DNA from: Candidatus Fermentithermobacillaceae bacterium
Lineage (GTDB): Bacteria > Bacillota > Sulfobacillia > Fermentithermobacillales > DUSS01
Length of the DNA stretch: 64,000 nucleotides
Direction of reading: 5' to 3'
Assembly (NCBI GenBank): GCA_020725645.1
Contig: DYEQ01000034.1
Span: forward strand, 43,474 to 107,473
The notes beneath the pieces are model-generated. The model had not been told where the DNA came from. It was given only the letters and a program-made list of their open reading frames with translations, and did not search any database. Of the stretch, positions 42,395 through 53,287 are shown piece by piece. How positions within the stretch are numbered: the stretch's first letter is position 1; every line of letters begins with the position of its first letter. A program made the translations under genes and the position numbers.

Positions 42395-44314
42395 TTAACT
42401 CTTGGATGTTGGCTGGTCTTCTTTCGGATGCCCGGTAGCTCCTTTTGCCGATAGCGATTCTAGTATTTTTGCAGCTAGCACCGGCCCTATCCCCGGGAGC
42501 TTCTGGATTTCTTCAGGGGAGGCTCGGGCGATACTCTCCACGCTGCCGAAGTGAGCTAAGAGCGCCTTTTTCCTTTCCTCGCCCAAACCCGGCACGTCGT
42601 CCAGGGCGGACCGGCGAGCTTTTTTGCTTCTGAGCTTTCTGTGGTAACTTACGGCGAACCGATGAGCTTCGTTTCTCAGGCGCATAACCAGGAAAAGAGC
42701 GCCCGAATCCCGCGGTAAAATGAGAGGATCTTCCCGTCCGGGAATGTATATCTCCTCGTTTTTCTTGGCCAGTCCCACCACGGGAATGTCGAGGCCCAGT
42801 TCCCTCATGACTTTCGAAGCGACCGATACCTGGCCTTTCCCTCCATCGACAAGGACCAGATCGGGGAAGACCGTAAATTTCCCAGACTTCCCTTTGCGCC
42901 TCTCTTCGAGCCCCCTGGAAAACCTGCGCCGGAGAGCTTCCTCCATCATCGCGTAATCGTCGGGTTCGTCCAAGCTGATCTTAAAACGCCTGTACGAGGA
43001 CTTGTCCGGCTTGCCGTCCTGTAACACCACAAGGGAAGCTGAGGCATCCTTCCCACCGGTGTTGGAGACGTCGTACCCCTCTATCCGCCTGGGTAGGACG
43101 GACAAGCTGAGCTCCCTGGCCAGATCCTCCATGGCCTTCTCGTTTTCCGCTTTCTTTCGCTCGTCGAGAGGTACGAGTTCCGATACCAGCACCCGTGCGT
43201 TGTCCATGGCCATGCTCACAAGGTCCTTTTTGAAACCGCGTTTCGGGGCCAGCACTTTTACGACGTGGCCCGAAACTTGCTGAAGGAGATCCTCCAGGGA
43301 GGCGGTGTCGGCTCCGGCGTCGGGGATCAGGATTTCTTCGGGGACCGCGGCAGCTCGAGAGCTGTAGTACTGGGCGACGAAGGCCGCAAGCACTTCCGAG
43401 AGGGGCTCGTCCCGAGTCCCGGTAAGCTTGAAGCCCTCCCTACCCAAGAGCCGTCCTTCCCTAATCACCAGGACGGCCATGTAACCGTCGTCTCCGTAGG
43501 GATGAAACCCGAGGACGTCTCCGTCTTTCATGTCGGCCCTGATGGCCTTCTTAGCCGACATGATCTGGTCGAGAGCCCGGATCTGGTCCCGGAGCTTCGC
43601 CGCCCCCTCAAAGTCCAGGGACTCCGCCCGGGCCCTCATCCTTCGTTCGAGACTCTCCCGCACTTCCCGGTGTTTGCCTTCGAGAAATCTAACTACCTCT
43701 TCAATGGTTTCCATGTATGCTTCTCGCGAGCAGAGGCCGGCGCATGGAGCGGGACATCTCCCGACGTGATATTCCAGGCACGGCCTGGCCTGGGTCTTGA
43801 ACGTGGTATCCTTGCATGTCCTGTAAGGGAAAATCTTCCTTAAGAGTTTAAGGGTCTCCCGCACCGCTCCGGCCCTTGTAAACGGTCCAAAGTATCTTGC
43901 GCCGTCCTTTTTCGTCCGCCTTGCGATGGTGACTCCCGGCCACTCGTCAGCTAAACCGACCCGTAGGTACGGATAGTGCTTATCGTCTTTCAGCCGGATG
44001 TTGTAGCGAGGCTTATGCTTCTTGACGAGGTTGGACTCGAGTATCAAAGCTTCTGTTTCCGAACCGGTCGTGATGAATTCGACGTCGGTCGCTCGCTCCA
44101 TCATCGTCCGGGTCTTGGGGGATAGGTCTTGACCAAAATAGGAGCGAACCCTGTTCCTCAGAGAGCGGGCTTTTCCCACATACAGGACTTCTCCGCCCTC
44201 CCCTTTAAAGACGTACACTCCCGGGCCTTCGGGGGCTTCAAGGGCCTTTCGCCGGAGATCGTCGCGGGAAGAGTCCCGGACGACCATGCGCTCGGTACGA
44301 AGCTCGTCAATCAC
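42395..44314 (-). CDS. uvrC: Excinuclease ABC subunit C
   Basis: UvrC makes both incisions in nucleotide excision repair. The GTG at 44314 overlaps the uvrA end by 8 bases and follows GGGAGGTGG by 9 bases, giving 640 residues; a longer upstream reading is a shadow of uvrA. Domains are GIY-YIG ([20 protein letters not shown]), a UvrB-binding UVR helix pair ([15 protein letters not shown]), the RNase H-like endonuclease ([19 protein letters not shown]-type VLVDGGKGQ) and a C-terminal helix-hairpin-helix ([13 protein letters not shown]). It is complete. Confidence 0.96.
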   Translation of the reverse strand: MIDELRTERMVVRDSSRDDLRRKALEAPEGPGVYVFKGEGGEVLYVGKARSLRNRVRSYFGQDLSPKTRTMMERATDVEFITTGSETEALILESNLVKKHKPRYNIRLKDDKHYPYLRVGLADEWPGVTIARRTKKDGARYFGPFTRAGAVRETLKLLRKIFPYRTCKDTTFKTQARPCLEYHVGRCPAPCAGLCSREAYMETIEEVVRFLEGKHREVRESLERRMRARAESLDFEGAAKLRDQIRALDQIMSAKKAIRADMKDGDVLGFHPYGDDGYMAVLVIREGRLLGREGFKLTGTRDEPLSEVLAAFVAQYYSSRAAAVPEEILIPDAGADTASLEDLLQQVSGHVVKVLAPKRGFKKDLVSMAMDNARVLVSELVPLDERKKAENEKAMEDLARELSLSVLPRRIEGYDVSNTGGKDASASLVVLQDGKPDKSSYRRFKISLDEPDDYAMMEEALRRRFSRGLEERRKGKSGKFTVFPDLVLVDGGKGQVSVASKVMRELGLDIPVVGLAKKNEEIYIPGREDPLILPRDSGALFLVMRLRNEAHRFAVSYHRKLRSKKARRSALDDVPGLGEERKKALLAHFGSVESIARASPEEIQKLPGIGPVLAAKILESLSAKGATGHPKEDQPTSKS

Positions 44315-47180
44315 CGGAGGAAACCACCTCCCGGACGGACCGGGGAGAGGCCAGCACCTTTCTGAGGTAAAGACCGGTGTAAGAACCGTGAGTGGCGGCG
44401 ATCTCTTCCGGTGTGCCTTCGCCGACCAGGTACCCTCCGGCATCGCCGCCCTCAGGGCCCAGATCGATGACATAATCGGCACTTTTCACCACGTCCAGGT
44501 TATGCTCGATCACCAGGACCGTCGACCCGGCATCCACCAGCCTCTGGAGGACCTCGATGAGTCTGTGAACGTCCTGGAAGTGCAGGCCGGTCGTAGGCTC
44601 GTCCAGGATGTAAAGGGTTCTCTCGTTGCCCCTTCTCGAAAGCTCGGTGGCGAGCTTCACCCGCTGAGCTTCCCCCCCGGAAAGGGTTGTAGCAGGCTGA
44701 CCGAGCTTGATGTAGCCGAGGCCGACGTCGTACAGAGTGGTCAGCTTGTGCCGTATCCGGGGCATGCTGGAGAACAGACCCATAGCCTCCTCAACCGTCA
44801 TGTCCAGGACATCCGCGATGTTCTTTCCGTGATACCGAACCTCCAGAGTCTGACTGTTATAGCGCTTGCCACCGCACACCTCGCACTGGACATATACGTC
44901 GGGGAGAAACTGCATTTCGATCCTGATGATACCCTCGCCGCGACAGGCCTCGCACCGTCCTCCCCGGAGGTTGAAGCTGAACCTGCCCTGCTTGTACCCT
45001 CTCATCCTCGCCTCCGGAGTCATTGCGAAAAGTTCCCTTATGTCGGTAAACACTCCGGTGTAAGTAGCCGGGTTCGATCTGGGAGTCCTTCCTATGGGAG
45101 ACTGATCGATTTTAATTACTTTGTCCAGGTATTCCAGGCCGTCTATGCGGTCGTGGGCACCCGGCTTCAGATGCGCGCCATGTAAAAGAAGCGCAGCTTT
45201 ACGATAGAGGATGTCGTCTACGAGTGTGCTCTTGCCCGACCCGGATACTCCTGTAACGCATACGAAGAGACCCAGGGGGATCTTCACGTCTATGTTTTTC
45301 AGGTTATGCTCTCTAGCGCCTTTTATTTCGAGATATCTCCCATCCGGCTTCCTGCGCGGGGGTACTTCGATCTTTATCTTGCCGCTCAGGTACTTCCCCG
45401 TGACGGACGCCGGGTTCGCCATGATCTCCTCGATGGTACCCTGAGCAACTACCCGTCCGCCGTGTTCCCCGGCTCCGGGGCCGATATCGATTATGTGGTC
45501 CGCCCGCCTCATGGTCTCCTCATCGTGCTCCACCACGAGCAGGGTATTGCCCAGATCCCTGAGCTTTTCCAGAGTATCTAGAAGTCTTCCGGCATCTCTC
45601 GGATGCAGGCCCACGGTGGGCTCGTCGAGTACGTAGAGCACCCCTACCAGCCCGGACCCGATTTGGGTTGCCAGTCTAATCCTCTGAGCTTCGCCCCCCG
45701 CAAGAGTACCGGCAGTCCGGGAAAGGGTGAGGTAACCCAGACCCACATCTCTGAGGAAGGTGAGCCTCGCCCGGATTTCCTTGAGGACCTGGCCGGCGAT
45801 GGCTTCTTCTCTGGGGGTGAGGCGGAGCGAGGTCACGAAGGACAGCGCCTGCTCTACCCACATGGCGGTGACCTCAGCTATGTTCTTGTCCGCTACGGTG
45901 ACCGCGAGAGCTTCGGGACGCAGTCGCGTTCCGTTGCAGGCGGGACACGGTTTGAAGGCCATATACTCCTCTATCTCCATCCGCGCCCAGTCCGAATCAG
46001 CTTGCTTGTACCTGCGTTCGAGGTTGCGTACGACCCCTTCGAATTCGATCCAGTTTTCCCTCACGCGTCCGTAGGTGTTTTCGTACCTGAAGAGGATGCG
46101 CTCCCCCGGAGCTCCGTACAGGATTATGTTGAGTTGCTCGTCGGTGAGCTCTCCGACGGGCACCTCCGTAGAAAACCCGTAATGAGCTGCCACTGCCTCG
46201 AGCAACTGGGCGTAGTACCCGTCCGGCGAACCGTTCCAGGGGGCGATGGCTCCGTCCGCTATGGACTTTCGCTTATCCGGGATGACCAGGTCGGGGTCGA
46301 TTTCCATGTTGACACCCAGGCCGTTGCACACTTTACAAGCTCCAAACGGATTGTTAAAGGAAAAGAGCCTCGGCTCGAGCTCAGCTATGCTGACGCCGCA
46401 ATCGGGGCAATAAAGCTCGGGACTCCAAAGCATGTCTTCCTGTCCGGGTATTTCTATCCCCACGAGCTTGCCCGACAGGGACAAGGCAGCTTCCAGCGAG
46501 TCGATGAGCCGCTCCCGGATACCCGGTTTGACCACGAGCCTGTCGACCACCGCCTCTATGTTGTGCTTCTTCTGCTTCTCCAGGCGTTTGCCGATGAACT
46601 CGGATACCTCGGCGGTGACTCCATCCACCCTGACCCTGAGGTAACCGGCCCGCTGCACATCCTGAAAGACCTTCTCGTATTCGCCTTTCCGTCCTCTCAC
46701 CAGCGGGGCCAGAACCGAAAACCTGGTCCCCTCCGGCAGTGACATTATCTGGTCAGCGATCTGGTCCACCGTTTGCTTGGAAATGGGTTTGCCGCACGAA
46801 GGGCAGTGAGGATGTCCTATCCTGGCAAACAAAAGCCGCAGGTAATCATAGATTTCCGTAACAGTCGCCACGGTCGACCTGGGGTTTCGGGAACCAGCTT
46901 TCTGGTCGATGGATATCGCCGGAGAAAGGCCCTCGATGTAGTCGACATCGGGTTTGTCCATGAGCCCCAGGAACTGTCTGGCATAAGCGGAAAGGGACTC
47001 GATGTACCGCCTCTGTCCTTCGGCGTAAATGGTGTCAAAAGCCAGCGAGCTCTTCCCCGACCCCGAAATCCCGGTGATCACCGTCAGGGTGTTTCTGGGG
47101 ATTTCAAGGTCGATGTTCTTGAGGTTGTGCTGGCGTGCGCCCTTTATGACTATTCTACCCTCTGTCATCCGTGCCACCAT
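44307..47180 (-). CDS. uvrA: Excinuclease ABC subunit A
   Basis: UvrA is the damage-recognition ATPase of nucleotide excision repair. The 957-residue protein has two ABC modules ([15 protein letters not shown] and [15 protein letters not shown]), two signature motifs ([14 protein letters not shown] and [14 protein letters not shown]), and zinc modules with CPSCGKP, CPDCG and CEAC/CEVC pairs. The start is the ATG at 47180 or the one 12 bases later. It is 10 bases after uvrB and 8 bases into uvrC, so all three excision genes form one unit under the uvrB promoter. Confidence 0.97.
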   Translation of the reverse strand: MVARMTEGRIVIKGARQHNLKNIDLEIPRNTLTVITGISGSGKSSLAFDTIYAEGQRRYIESLSAYARQFLGLMDKPDVDYIEGLSPAISIDQKAGSRNPRSTVATVTEIYDYLRLLFARIGHPHCPSCGKPISKQTVDQIADQIMSLPEGTRFSVLAPLVRGRKGEYEKVFQDVQRAGYLRVRVDGVTAEVSEFIGKRLEKQKKHNIEAVVDRLVVKPGIRERLIDSLEAALSLSGKLVGIEIPGQEDMLWSPELYCPDCGVSIAELEPRLFSFNNPFGACKVCNGLGVNMEIDPDLVIPDKRKSIADGAIAPWNGSPDGYYAQLLEAVAAHYGFSTEVPVGELTDEQLNIILYGAPGERILFRYENTYGRVRENWIEFEGVVRNLERRYKQADSDWARMEIEEYMAFKPCPACNGTRLRPEALAVTVADKNIAEVTAMWVEQALSFVTSLRLTPREEAIAGQVLKEIRARLTFLRDVGLGYLTLSRTAGTLAGGEAQRIRLATQIGSGLVGVLYVLDEPTVGLHPRDAGRLLDTLEKLRDLGNTLLVVEHDEETMRRADHIIDIGPGAGEHGGRVVAQGTIEEIMANPASVTGKYLSGKIKIEVPPRRKPDGRYLEIKGAREHNLKNIDVKIPLGLFVCVTGVSGSGKSTLVDDILYRKAALLLHGAHLKPGAHDRIDGLEYLDKVIKIDQSPIGRTPRSNPATYTGVFTDIRELFAMTPEARMRGYKQGRFSFNLRGGRCEACRGEGIIRIEMQFLPDVYVQCEVCGGKRYNSQTLEVRYHGKNIADVLDMTVEEAMGLFSSMPRIRHKLTTLYDVGLGYIKLGQPATTLSGGEAQRVKLATELSRRGNERTLYILDEPTTGLHFQDVHRLIEVLQRLVDAGSTVLVIEHNLDVVKSADYVIDLGPEGGDAGGYLVGEGTPEEIAATHGSYTGLYLRKVLASPRSVREVVSSGD

Positions 47181-47190
47181 CCCCGGTACC

Positions 47191-49182
47191 CTATATCGCC
47201 TTAAGCCCGAACCTTTCTTGAAGCTCGAATATCATGTCCCTCAAAAGAGCTGCCCTCTCGAACTCGAGGTTCTTCGAAGCTTCTTTCATCTCCCGGGCGA
47301 GCTTCTTAGCCAGAGCCGGCGCGTCTCTCTTTGAAATGCTGGATATATCACGCCCTTCCCAGTACGCAGAACGACTCTTGATGGGATGGGCAGCTTCTAT
47401 TACGTCTCTTACCGCCTTTTCTACGGTGGCCGGCGTGATATTGTGCTTTAGATTGTACTCCATTTGCTTTTTCCTGCGCCTGTTCGTCTCGTCTATCGCC
47501 TGGCGCATGCTATCGGTGATCGTGTCCGCGTACATGATGACGTGACCGTGGACATTCCGGGCCGCCCTGCCTATCGTCTGAATTAGCGAAGTGGTCGACC
47601 GCAGATATCCTTCTTTATCGGCGTCGAGGATCGCCACCAGGGAAACCTCGGGGAGGTCTAGCCCCTCTCTAAGCAGGTTGATCCCAACCAGAACGTCGAA
47701 GACGCCCAGACGCAGGTCCCTAACTATTTCCATGCGTTCGAGCGTGTCGATCTCGGAGTGGAGGTAGCGGACCTTCACCCCGGCGTCCCGCAGGAAATCG
47801 GCCAAGTCTTCCGCCATCCTTTTGGTGAGGGTGGTTATGAGCACCCTCTCGCCCCTGGCGGTGACTTTCTCGATTTCCGAGAGAATGTCGTCAACCTGCC
47901 CCTTCGTAGGCCGGACCTCCACCTCCGGGTCCGCCAGGCCGGTAGGCCTGACAACCTGTTCCACGACCCTCTCCGCCCTGGAAAGCTCATAAGGGCCGGG
48001 GGTGGCGGATACGTATATCACCTGGCCTACCTTTCTCTCGAACTCTTCGAAGTTGAGGGGCCTGTTATCGAAGGCAGACGGAAGCCGGAATCCGTGCTCC
48101 ACCAGGGAAACTTTCCTCGAGTGATCCCCCTCGTACATGCCCCGGATCTGCGGAATCGTCACGTGAGACTCGTCGATGACCACCAGGAAATCCTCGGGGA
48201 AGAAGTCCAGCAAAGTATAAGGAGGCTCTCCGGGCGCCCTTCCCGTGAGGTGCCTCGAGTAGTTCTCTATCCCCGGGCAATAACCCACTTCCCGCAGCAT
48301 ATCCAGGTCATATTTGGTCCGCTGTTCCAACCTGTATGCTTCGAGGATCTTTCCCTTCTCCCTGAGATATTTCAGTCGCTCCTCGAGCTCAGCTTCGATG
48401 GAAGCTATTGCAGCTTCCATCCGGGCGTAAGGTGTGACGTAGTGCTTTGCAGGGTAAATAGCTACGTGATTCCGCTCAAACAGGTCGTATCCGTTCAGTA
48501 CGTCGAACTCGGTTATCCGTTCGATTTCATCTCCCCACATAGACACCCTTATGGCGCGATCCTGGTACGATGCGGGGAATATCTCTACCACATCACCCCG
48601 CGCCCGGAAAGTGCCCCGGGAAAAGTCCACATCGTTCCTGGTGTATTGGATATCCACGAGCTTGCGAAGGATTTCCTCTCGGGATATTTCCTGCGCGCGC
48701 CTGAGAGAGACCACCATGTCCCTGTAATCTTCCGGAGATCCCAGCCCATAGATGCACGACACGCTCGCTACGATGAGAACATCCCTGCGCTCGAATAGGG
48801 CGCACGTAGCCGAATGCCGCAACTTGTCGATGTCGTCATTGATCAGAGAATCTTTTTCGATGTAGGTGTCTGTCTCCGGGATATACGCTTCGGGTTGGTA
48901 GTAATCGTAATAGCTCACGAAGTATTCCACCGCGTTGGAAGGGAAGAAGCTTTTGAACTCACCTGAGAGTTGCGCCGCCAGAGTTTTGTTGTGGGAAATG
49001 ACCAGCGTGGGTCGGTTTATCCTTGCCACGACATTAGCTATCGTGAAAGTCTTGCCCGACCCTGTGACGCCCAAAAGAACCTGATGCTTAAGGCCCTTGT
49101 GGATGCCGTCCACCAGAGCTTCTATAGCTTCCGGCTGGTCCCCTTTGGGAGCAAACTCCGTTCTCAGTTCGAACCGAGACAA
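47191..49182 (-). CDS. uvrB: Excinuclease ABC subunit B
   Basis: UvrB is the damage-verifying helicase-like subunit. The 663-residue protein carries Walker [16 protein letters not shown], the beta-hairpin region [21 protein letters not shown], the helicase motifs [12 protein letters not shown] and QTIGRAARN, and a C-terminal UVR domain ([16 protein letters not shown]). The start is a TTG at 49182. A very good promoter with an overlapping LexA-like operator lies only 20 bases upstream. Confidence 0.97.
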   Translation of the reverse strand: MSRFELRTEFAPKGDQPEAIEALVDGIHKGLKHQVLLGVTGSGKTFTIANVVARINRPTLVISHNKTLAAQLSGEFKSFFPSNAVEYFVSYYDYYQPEAYIPETDTYIEKDSLINDDIDKLRHSATCALFERRDVLIVASVSCIYGLGSPEDYRDMVVSLRRAQEISREEILRKLVDIQYTRNDVDFSRGTFRARGDVVEIFPASYQDRAIRVSMWGDEIERITEFDVLNGYDLFERNHVAIYPAKHYVTPYARMEAAIASIEAELEERLKYLREKGKILEAYRLEQRTKYDLDMLREVGYCPGIENYSRHLTGRAPGEPPYTLLDFFPEDFLVVIDESHVTIPQIRGMYEGDHSRKVSLVEHGFRLPSAFDNRPLNFEEFERKVGQVIYVSATPGPYELSRAERVVEQVVRPTGLADPEVEVRPTKGQVDDILSEIEKVTARGERVLITTLTKRMAEDLADFLRDAGVKVRYLHSEIDTLERMEIVRDLRLGVFDVLVGINLLREGLDLPEVSLVAILDADKEGYLRSTTSLIQTIGRAARNVHGHVIMYADTITDSMRQAIDETNRRRKKQMEYNLKHNITPATVEKAVRDVIEAAHPIKSRSAYWEGRDISSISKRDAPALAKKLAREMKEASKNLEFERAALLRDMIFELQERFGLKAI

Positions 49183-49202
49183 GCCTCATCCCCCGATTTA
49201 GT

Positions 49203-49238
49203 ATTATACACTCGAGGAGACCACCCAACAAATGTTCG
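49203..49238 (-). promoter_or_regulatory. uvrB promoter with overlapping LexA (SOS) box
   Basis: On the minus strand the sequence CGAACATTTGTTGG (49238-49225) closely resembles the Gram-positive LexA/DinR box CGAACRNRYGTTYG, with an intact CGAAC half and a GTT half that deviates in two places. It overlaps a -35 TTGTTG (49231-49226), 17 bases from a perfect -10 TATAAT (49208-49203). Repressor binding here would block the uvrB-uvrA-uvrC operon until DNA damage, as known for uvrBA in Bacillus. Confidence 0.75.
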
Positions 49239-49397
49239 AACCCCCGGGGTTATCTTTCCGGCACCGGGGCCAAACGAAGGTCCTGGGTGGACCGGGCCGA
49301 TGCAGCTACGCATTATGGCACTAAAGAGCACCGCTCTGGTAGTTGCTATCTCGTCCTTCGGGAGAAATCCGTGAGGTGTATCTTTCGCAGTTGCCGT

Positions 49398-50654
49398 TCA
49401 AGTTCTCTTTCGGAGAATCCTCTTGATGAACCACAGGAGGGGGCTCTGGCGCCCCAATTCCACCAGAGGCTGATCCCCTGGCATTGGCGCCGTGAAAAAC
49501 CCAAACGGCGCGTTTCCTTGTCTTGACAGGTGCACCGTGGTCCGCTGAGGATCTTCCGGAGACCGGACCACTTCGAGGACCACGTCATTCATCTCCCGGA
49601 GGCTTGAAAGAGTTTGTCGAGTCACCGCCATACCAGATATGGAGGTTATGATATTGCCTCGCTTGAGCCCAACTCTGGACGCCTCAGAGCCGGGGATGAC
49701 CTCGAGGACCGTCGCGCCGGTTCCTTCGGTGGACACGTAATAGGGCTTACCTTCCTGCTCCTTCCTGATACCCGTCCGTATCACGAGCTCGTGGGCGAGC
49801 GGAGCAAAGAGGGCGGCGACCCACTGAACCCAGGTCACGTGCGCCGACAGAATCGAAAGACCGAGGAGCACCACGCTATATAGAGCCAGCGTACGCGAGG
49901 TTTCCCTGGATCTCTCCTCCGGAGAGGTTGTGAGAGCCAGGTCGGAATAGCCAAGTCCCGCCATGATGGGGGTCATCACGAAGATGGGAACACCGGGGCC
50001 CTGGGGTACCGGGCCGCGTAGGAGAGGCCACCAGTCGGGAAGGCTTATCACGTCCCCGGGCAGGGCCGAGGTTTCCGGCACTATAGTGAGAGCCAGCAGT
50101 ATAAGAGGCACCGGCCAAAAGCGTTGCAAAACGAAGCCCCCTACGACGTCGCCCTCTTTCCGCTGCAAGACCACGGGACTAGCGCACGTGGAGCCGCTTA
50201 ATCTTATCAAGAGGGATTCCACGGCATGGAGGCAAGCGACGAGACCTGTGACGACGGGCACGTTCACCTGGGGCCGCCCGATGATGAGGTGGAGAGCGCT
50301 GAGGATTCCGCCGGCGTACGAGAAGCACAGGAACCTGGGGTTTATTAGGTATAGTACAACGGCCACAGGGAGCAGGTACTGAATGCCGCTGCCGGTAAGT
50401 GACACTCCGATGAGTACCAATAAGATGGAAGACAAAAGCCCTCCCAGAAGCCCGAAAGCCATAGCTTTAACCGTCTGAGGAAGGGCTTTATTGAGGGCTT
50501 GACCGAATATCTTCTTCTCATTGGTTTCGATCCGCCTGTACTGATCTCCTACGATCATTAGAACGATGAGGAACAAAAAACCCATCACAGGGTCAAGTAA
50601 CAGGTGTCCGTAAGACCTGATAACCGCCTTAACGAGCTCAGCAAAAGCTCCCAC
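49398..50654 (-). CDS. MinJ-like polytopic membrane protein with C-terminal PDZ domain
   Basis: This 418-residue protein has multiple predicted membrane helices (for example VMGFLFLIVLMIVG, GLLGGLLSSILLVLIGV, VPLILLALTIV and LYSVVLLGLSIL). A C-terminal PDZ domain follows (about 320-385; GATVLEVIPGSEASRVGLKRGNIITSI). This architecture and the place next to ctpB and ftsEX match B. subtilis MinJ, which links DivIVA to MinD at division sites. Sequence similarity to MinJ itself was not tested. The GTG at 50654 follows GGGAGGTT by 9 bases. It lies 44 bases downstream of ctpB in the same operon. Confidence 0.75.
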   Translation of the reverse strand: MGAFAELVKAVIRSYGHLLLDPVMGFLFLIVLMIVGDQYRRIETNEKKIFGQALNKALPQTVKAMAFGLLGGLLSSILLVLIGVSLTGSGIQYLLPVAVVLYLINPRFLCFSYAGGILSALHLIIGRPQVNVPVVTGLVACLHAVESLLIRLSGSTCASPVVLQRKEGDVVGGFVLQRFWPVPLILLALTIVPETSALPGDVISLPDWWPLLRGPVPQGPGVPIFVMTPIMAGLGYSDLALTTSPEERSRETSRTLALYSVVLLGLSILSAHVTWVQWVAALFAPLAHELVIRTGIRKEQEGKPYYVSTEGTGATVLEVIPGSEASRVGLKRGNIITSISGMAVTRQTLSSLREMNDVVLEVVRSPEDPQRTTVHLSRQGNAPFGFFTAPMPGDQPLVELGRQSPLLWFIKRILRKRT

Positions 50655-50698
50655 GCTAAAACAACCTCCCTGCGTCCGGGGGCCTTTCACTCCTCATT

Positions 50699-51835
50699 TT
50701 ACGTAGGACGCCTCAGCGCCTCTCTGGCCAGCTCCAGTGCCTTTTCCAGCTGCTTGTCAGTTTCTTCGCCGGGGGCGGGGTTCTCCACCACAACGTCGGG
50801 AACGATGCCTTTTTCGTGAATCGACCTGCCTGCAGGCGTGAAATACTCAAAGGTCGTTACCTTAACGCATGAGCCGTCCGACTGGGGGAAGAGCTGTTGA
50901 ACAACCCCTTTCCCAAAAGTGGTGACGCCTACGATAGTACCGCTTTTGGTGTCCTGTATCGCCCCGGCCAGGATCTCCGAAGCGCTAGCTGTAAGGTCAT
51001 TGACCAGAACCACCAAGGGCATTCCCAGCCCTTCGCCCCCGGCCCGGTAAGTCTTGGGAGGATAAGCTCTTCCCTTGAGAGTGACGACCGGCCCTTCGGG
51101 GATGAAAAGGCCGGCGACCTTCACGCACTGGTCTAGGTCCCCTCCTCCGTTGTCCCGGAGGTCCAGGATAAGGGCTTTAGCCCCTCTTCCCTTAAGGTCC
51201 TGTATAGCTTCGGCCGTGTCATGATATGCCCGTTCGGTAAAACTGATGAGTTTCACGTACCCTATCTCCGGTTCCGCCATCCGCCATTCTGCGGCCGGTA
51301 CCACGATGACCGCCCTGGTCAACGTGAAGGTTATCCTTTGTTCCCCGCGCAGCACCGTGATGTTAACCTGGGTCCCTTCGGGCCCTCTTATCCGCACCGC
51401 CGCATCATCGCTGGATTTCACCGGAGTACCATCCACTTCGATGATTACATCCTTGGGAAGGATCCCGGCCTTTTCGGCGGGGCTCCCCTTCATAGGGGAA
51501 ACCACTATTATCCTACCATCTTTATCCTGCTGGATGGTGATTCCCACTCCGGAATATTCCCCGGCGCTCCTCACCTTGAACTCCCGCCATTCAGCTGCGG
51601 TCAGATATTGAGAATAGGGATCTCCCAGCGACTCAAGGAGACCCCGGGCCGCTCCTTCCGGCAGGATGGCGGAATCCACCGGCTTGTAAAAAGTGGCCTC
51701 TACCAGTCTGGAAATGCGGACGAGTTTTCCCCAGGGACTCCACAGGAGGATTCCGACACCCGCGCCGAGAGCGCCGGCAGCGAGGGCGATGATGACCGTC
51801 GCGGCGCAAAGCAAAAAAACTCTTCTTTTAGGCAT
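50699..51835 (-). CDS. ctpB: S41 carboxy-terminal processing protease (CtpA/CtpB)
   Basis: An exported, membrane-anchored serine protease of 378 residues. It has an N-terminal membrane helix (10-32), a PDZ domain (about 95-170; GSPAEKAGILPKDVIIEVDG) and the S41 domain with Ser286 (TASASEIL), Lys309 (TFGKG) and Gln313, the usual Ser-Lys-Gln set. In Bacillus CtpB cleaves SpoIVFA during sporulation signalling; Ctp proteases also control wall hydrolases. The position between the M23 protein and MinJ-like gene suggests action near the septum. Confidence 0.93.
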   Translation of the reverse strand: MPKRRVFLLCAATVIIALAAGALGAGVGILLWSPWGKLVRISRLVEATFYKPVDSAILPEGAARGLLESLGDPYSQYLTAAEWREFKVRSAGEYSGVGITIQQDKDGRIIVVSPMKGSPAEKAGILPKDVIIEVDGTPVKSSDDAAVRIRGPEGTQVNITVLRGEQRITFTLTRAVIVVPAAEWRMAEPEIGYVKLISFTERAYHDTAEAIQDLKGRGAKALILDLRDNGGGDLDQCVKVAGLFIPEGPVVTLKGRAYPPKTYRAGGEGLGMPLVVLVNDLTASASEILAGAIQDTKSGTIVGVTTFGKGVVQQLFPQSDGSCVKVTTFEYFTPAGRSIHEKGIVPDVVVENPAPGEETDKQLEKALELAREALRRPT

Positions 51836-52084
51836 GAGTCGTCACCACTCCGATTGATACAGCTTTTCGGACCGACCGGCACACGATGAACGAAACACCC
51901 AGCGCCTCGTCCGGCTGCTAGAGTTTCCCGGCGATACTGCGAGCCCTTTAAAGCCGGTTTTACGACAATGCTAGTGTAGCATACCTTAACCGGGGGGACT
52001 ACGGGCGGATGCTGGAGGACCTCCTTTGGGAAAAAGCTACCGGTATCCGCAGTTCAGGCCGGAATGGATTTAAACTCGTTCCGG

Positions 52085-53275
52085 TCAAGGCAAATAGTTC
52101 AGGGGATTTGTGGGTTGGCCTTGGACCCGGACCTCGAAGTGAAGGTGCGGCCCGGTGCTCAGTCCGGTGCTACCGACCTTCGCGATTACCTGCCCGCGGG
52201 TAACCTCCTGACCCACCTTAACGAGAAGGGTTTCGCAATGGGCGTACACCGTGGATATCCCGCCCCCATGGTCCAGGACCACATAGTTTCCGTATCCGCT
52301 GTCGTGCCTCGCCACCAGAACCCTGCCGTCCTCCGCTGCCCCTATGGGGGTTCCGTACCCCGCCGCTATGTCGATCCCTGCATGGAAACGGGCGTATCCC
52401 AAAATCGGATGGATGCGGTTACCGAAGTACGACGTGATTCTTCCCTGGACGGGCCAGATCATCGAAAGGTTCGCTTTACCCGGTCTGGACGACTGCGCCT
52501 GTAGTCTCTCGATTTCCTTGGCGAGGAGCTCGGACTCCCTCTCGAGCTCATCCAGGGCCTCTTCCAGTTTCTTTCTGTCCGACTGGATCTGGGCGAGATA
52601 TCTCTCCCTATCCTGAGCTCTGGAAGCTACCTGAGCGACCTTTCTCTCCCGATCCAGCCTCAGGTTTGCGAGCTCCTGTATGTCATCCTCGAGACTCTGC
52701 CTTAGGGCATTGAGCTGGTCTTTCGTCTTCTTGTACTCTTCGATAATGGATGCATCCTGGCGGGCGATTTCCTTAAGGTATCTGGCGCGAGCCATTAGAT
52801 CCGTAAGACTCCTGGCGCTGAGAAGGAGTTCCACATGGGAAACGCTTCCGGCCTTGTACATGGCGACCAGGCGATCCTCGAACAGTTTTTGCTGAGCTTG
52901 GAGTTTTTCCTCGGTGGCTGCGATTTCTTTTCTCGCCTTACCGAGCTTCGCGTTTAAGTATTCCGTTCGTACCTCTATGTAAGTGATCTCTTTCTTCGTC
53001 AACTCGATTTCCCGTTCAAGGCGGGCGATTTCCGCGGAGATCGAGCGTTCCGTCCTTTTCTTCGATTCGATGTCTTTCTTGTATTGTTCTATTTCCCTTT
53101 GAAGCTCGTCCAGTTGCTTGAGCTTTTCATCGAGCACGTCACCAGAGGCGAGACAGTTATGAAGAGGAGCTCTCAAAGCCGCCAAAAGGAGTGCGATTAG
53201 GACGGCGAAAAGAACCGGGCGGATTAAGCCGTGTCGGCTTTCCCGTTGGCGTCTCTTCTCTTTCGTGCTCCCCAA
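52085..53275 (-). CDS. FtsEX-associated coiled-coil M23 peptidoglycan hydrolase (EnvC/CwlO-type)
   Basis: This 396-residue exported protein has an N-terminal membrane or signal segment (VLFAVLIALLLAALRA), two long coiled-coil stretches (about 45-250), then a LytM/M23 domain. The Zn ligands of M23 are visible as FHAGIDIA (H, D) and HLHFEV (catalytic H and ligand H), so unlike EnvC it should be catalytically active. Coiled-coil/M23 proteins encoded next to ftsEX are the hydrolases switched by the FtsEX transporter. The start is a TTG after GGAGGCGG, 12 bases from ftsX. Confidence 0.92.
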   Translation of the reverse strand: MGSTKEKRRQRESRHGLIRPVLFAVLIALLLAALRAPLHNCLASGDVLDEKLKQLDELQREIEQYKKDIESKKRTERSISAEIARLEREIELTKKEITYIEVRTEYLNAKLGKARKEIAATEEKLQAQQKLFEDRLVAMYKAGSVSHVELLLSARSLTDLMARARYLKEIARQDASIIEEYKKTKDQLNALRQSLEDDIQELANLRLDRERKVAQVASRAQDRERYLAQIQSDRKKLEEALDELERESELLAKEIERLQAQSSRPGKANLSMIWPVQGRITSYFGNRIHPILGYARFHAGIDIAAGYGTPIGAAEDGRVLVARHDSGYGNYVVLDHGGGISTVYAHCETLLVKVGQEVTRGQVIAKVGSTGLSTGPHLHFEVRVQGQPTNPLNYLP

Positions 53276-53287
53276 GAGGACCGCCTC

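Noticed and set aside
44315..44482. Longer UvrC start inside uvrA
   Set aside because: The extra 56 residues are a shadow of the UvrA C-terminus; GTG 44314 has a strong ribosome site and suits the family.
45603..46742. Long plus-strand open frame (379 codons) opposite uvrA
   Set aside because: Antisense to conserved UvrA motifs, with no ribosome site or family features.
51968..51982. Short palindrome ATGCTA-GTG-TAGCAT upstream of ctpB as an operator
   Set aside because: The arms are only six bases, it is more than 130 bases from the start codon, and no promoter could be matched to it.
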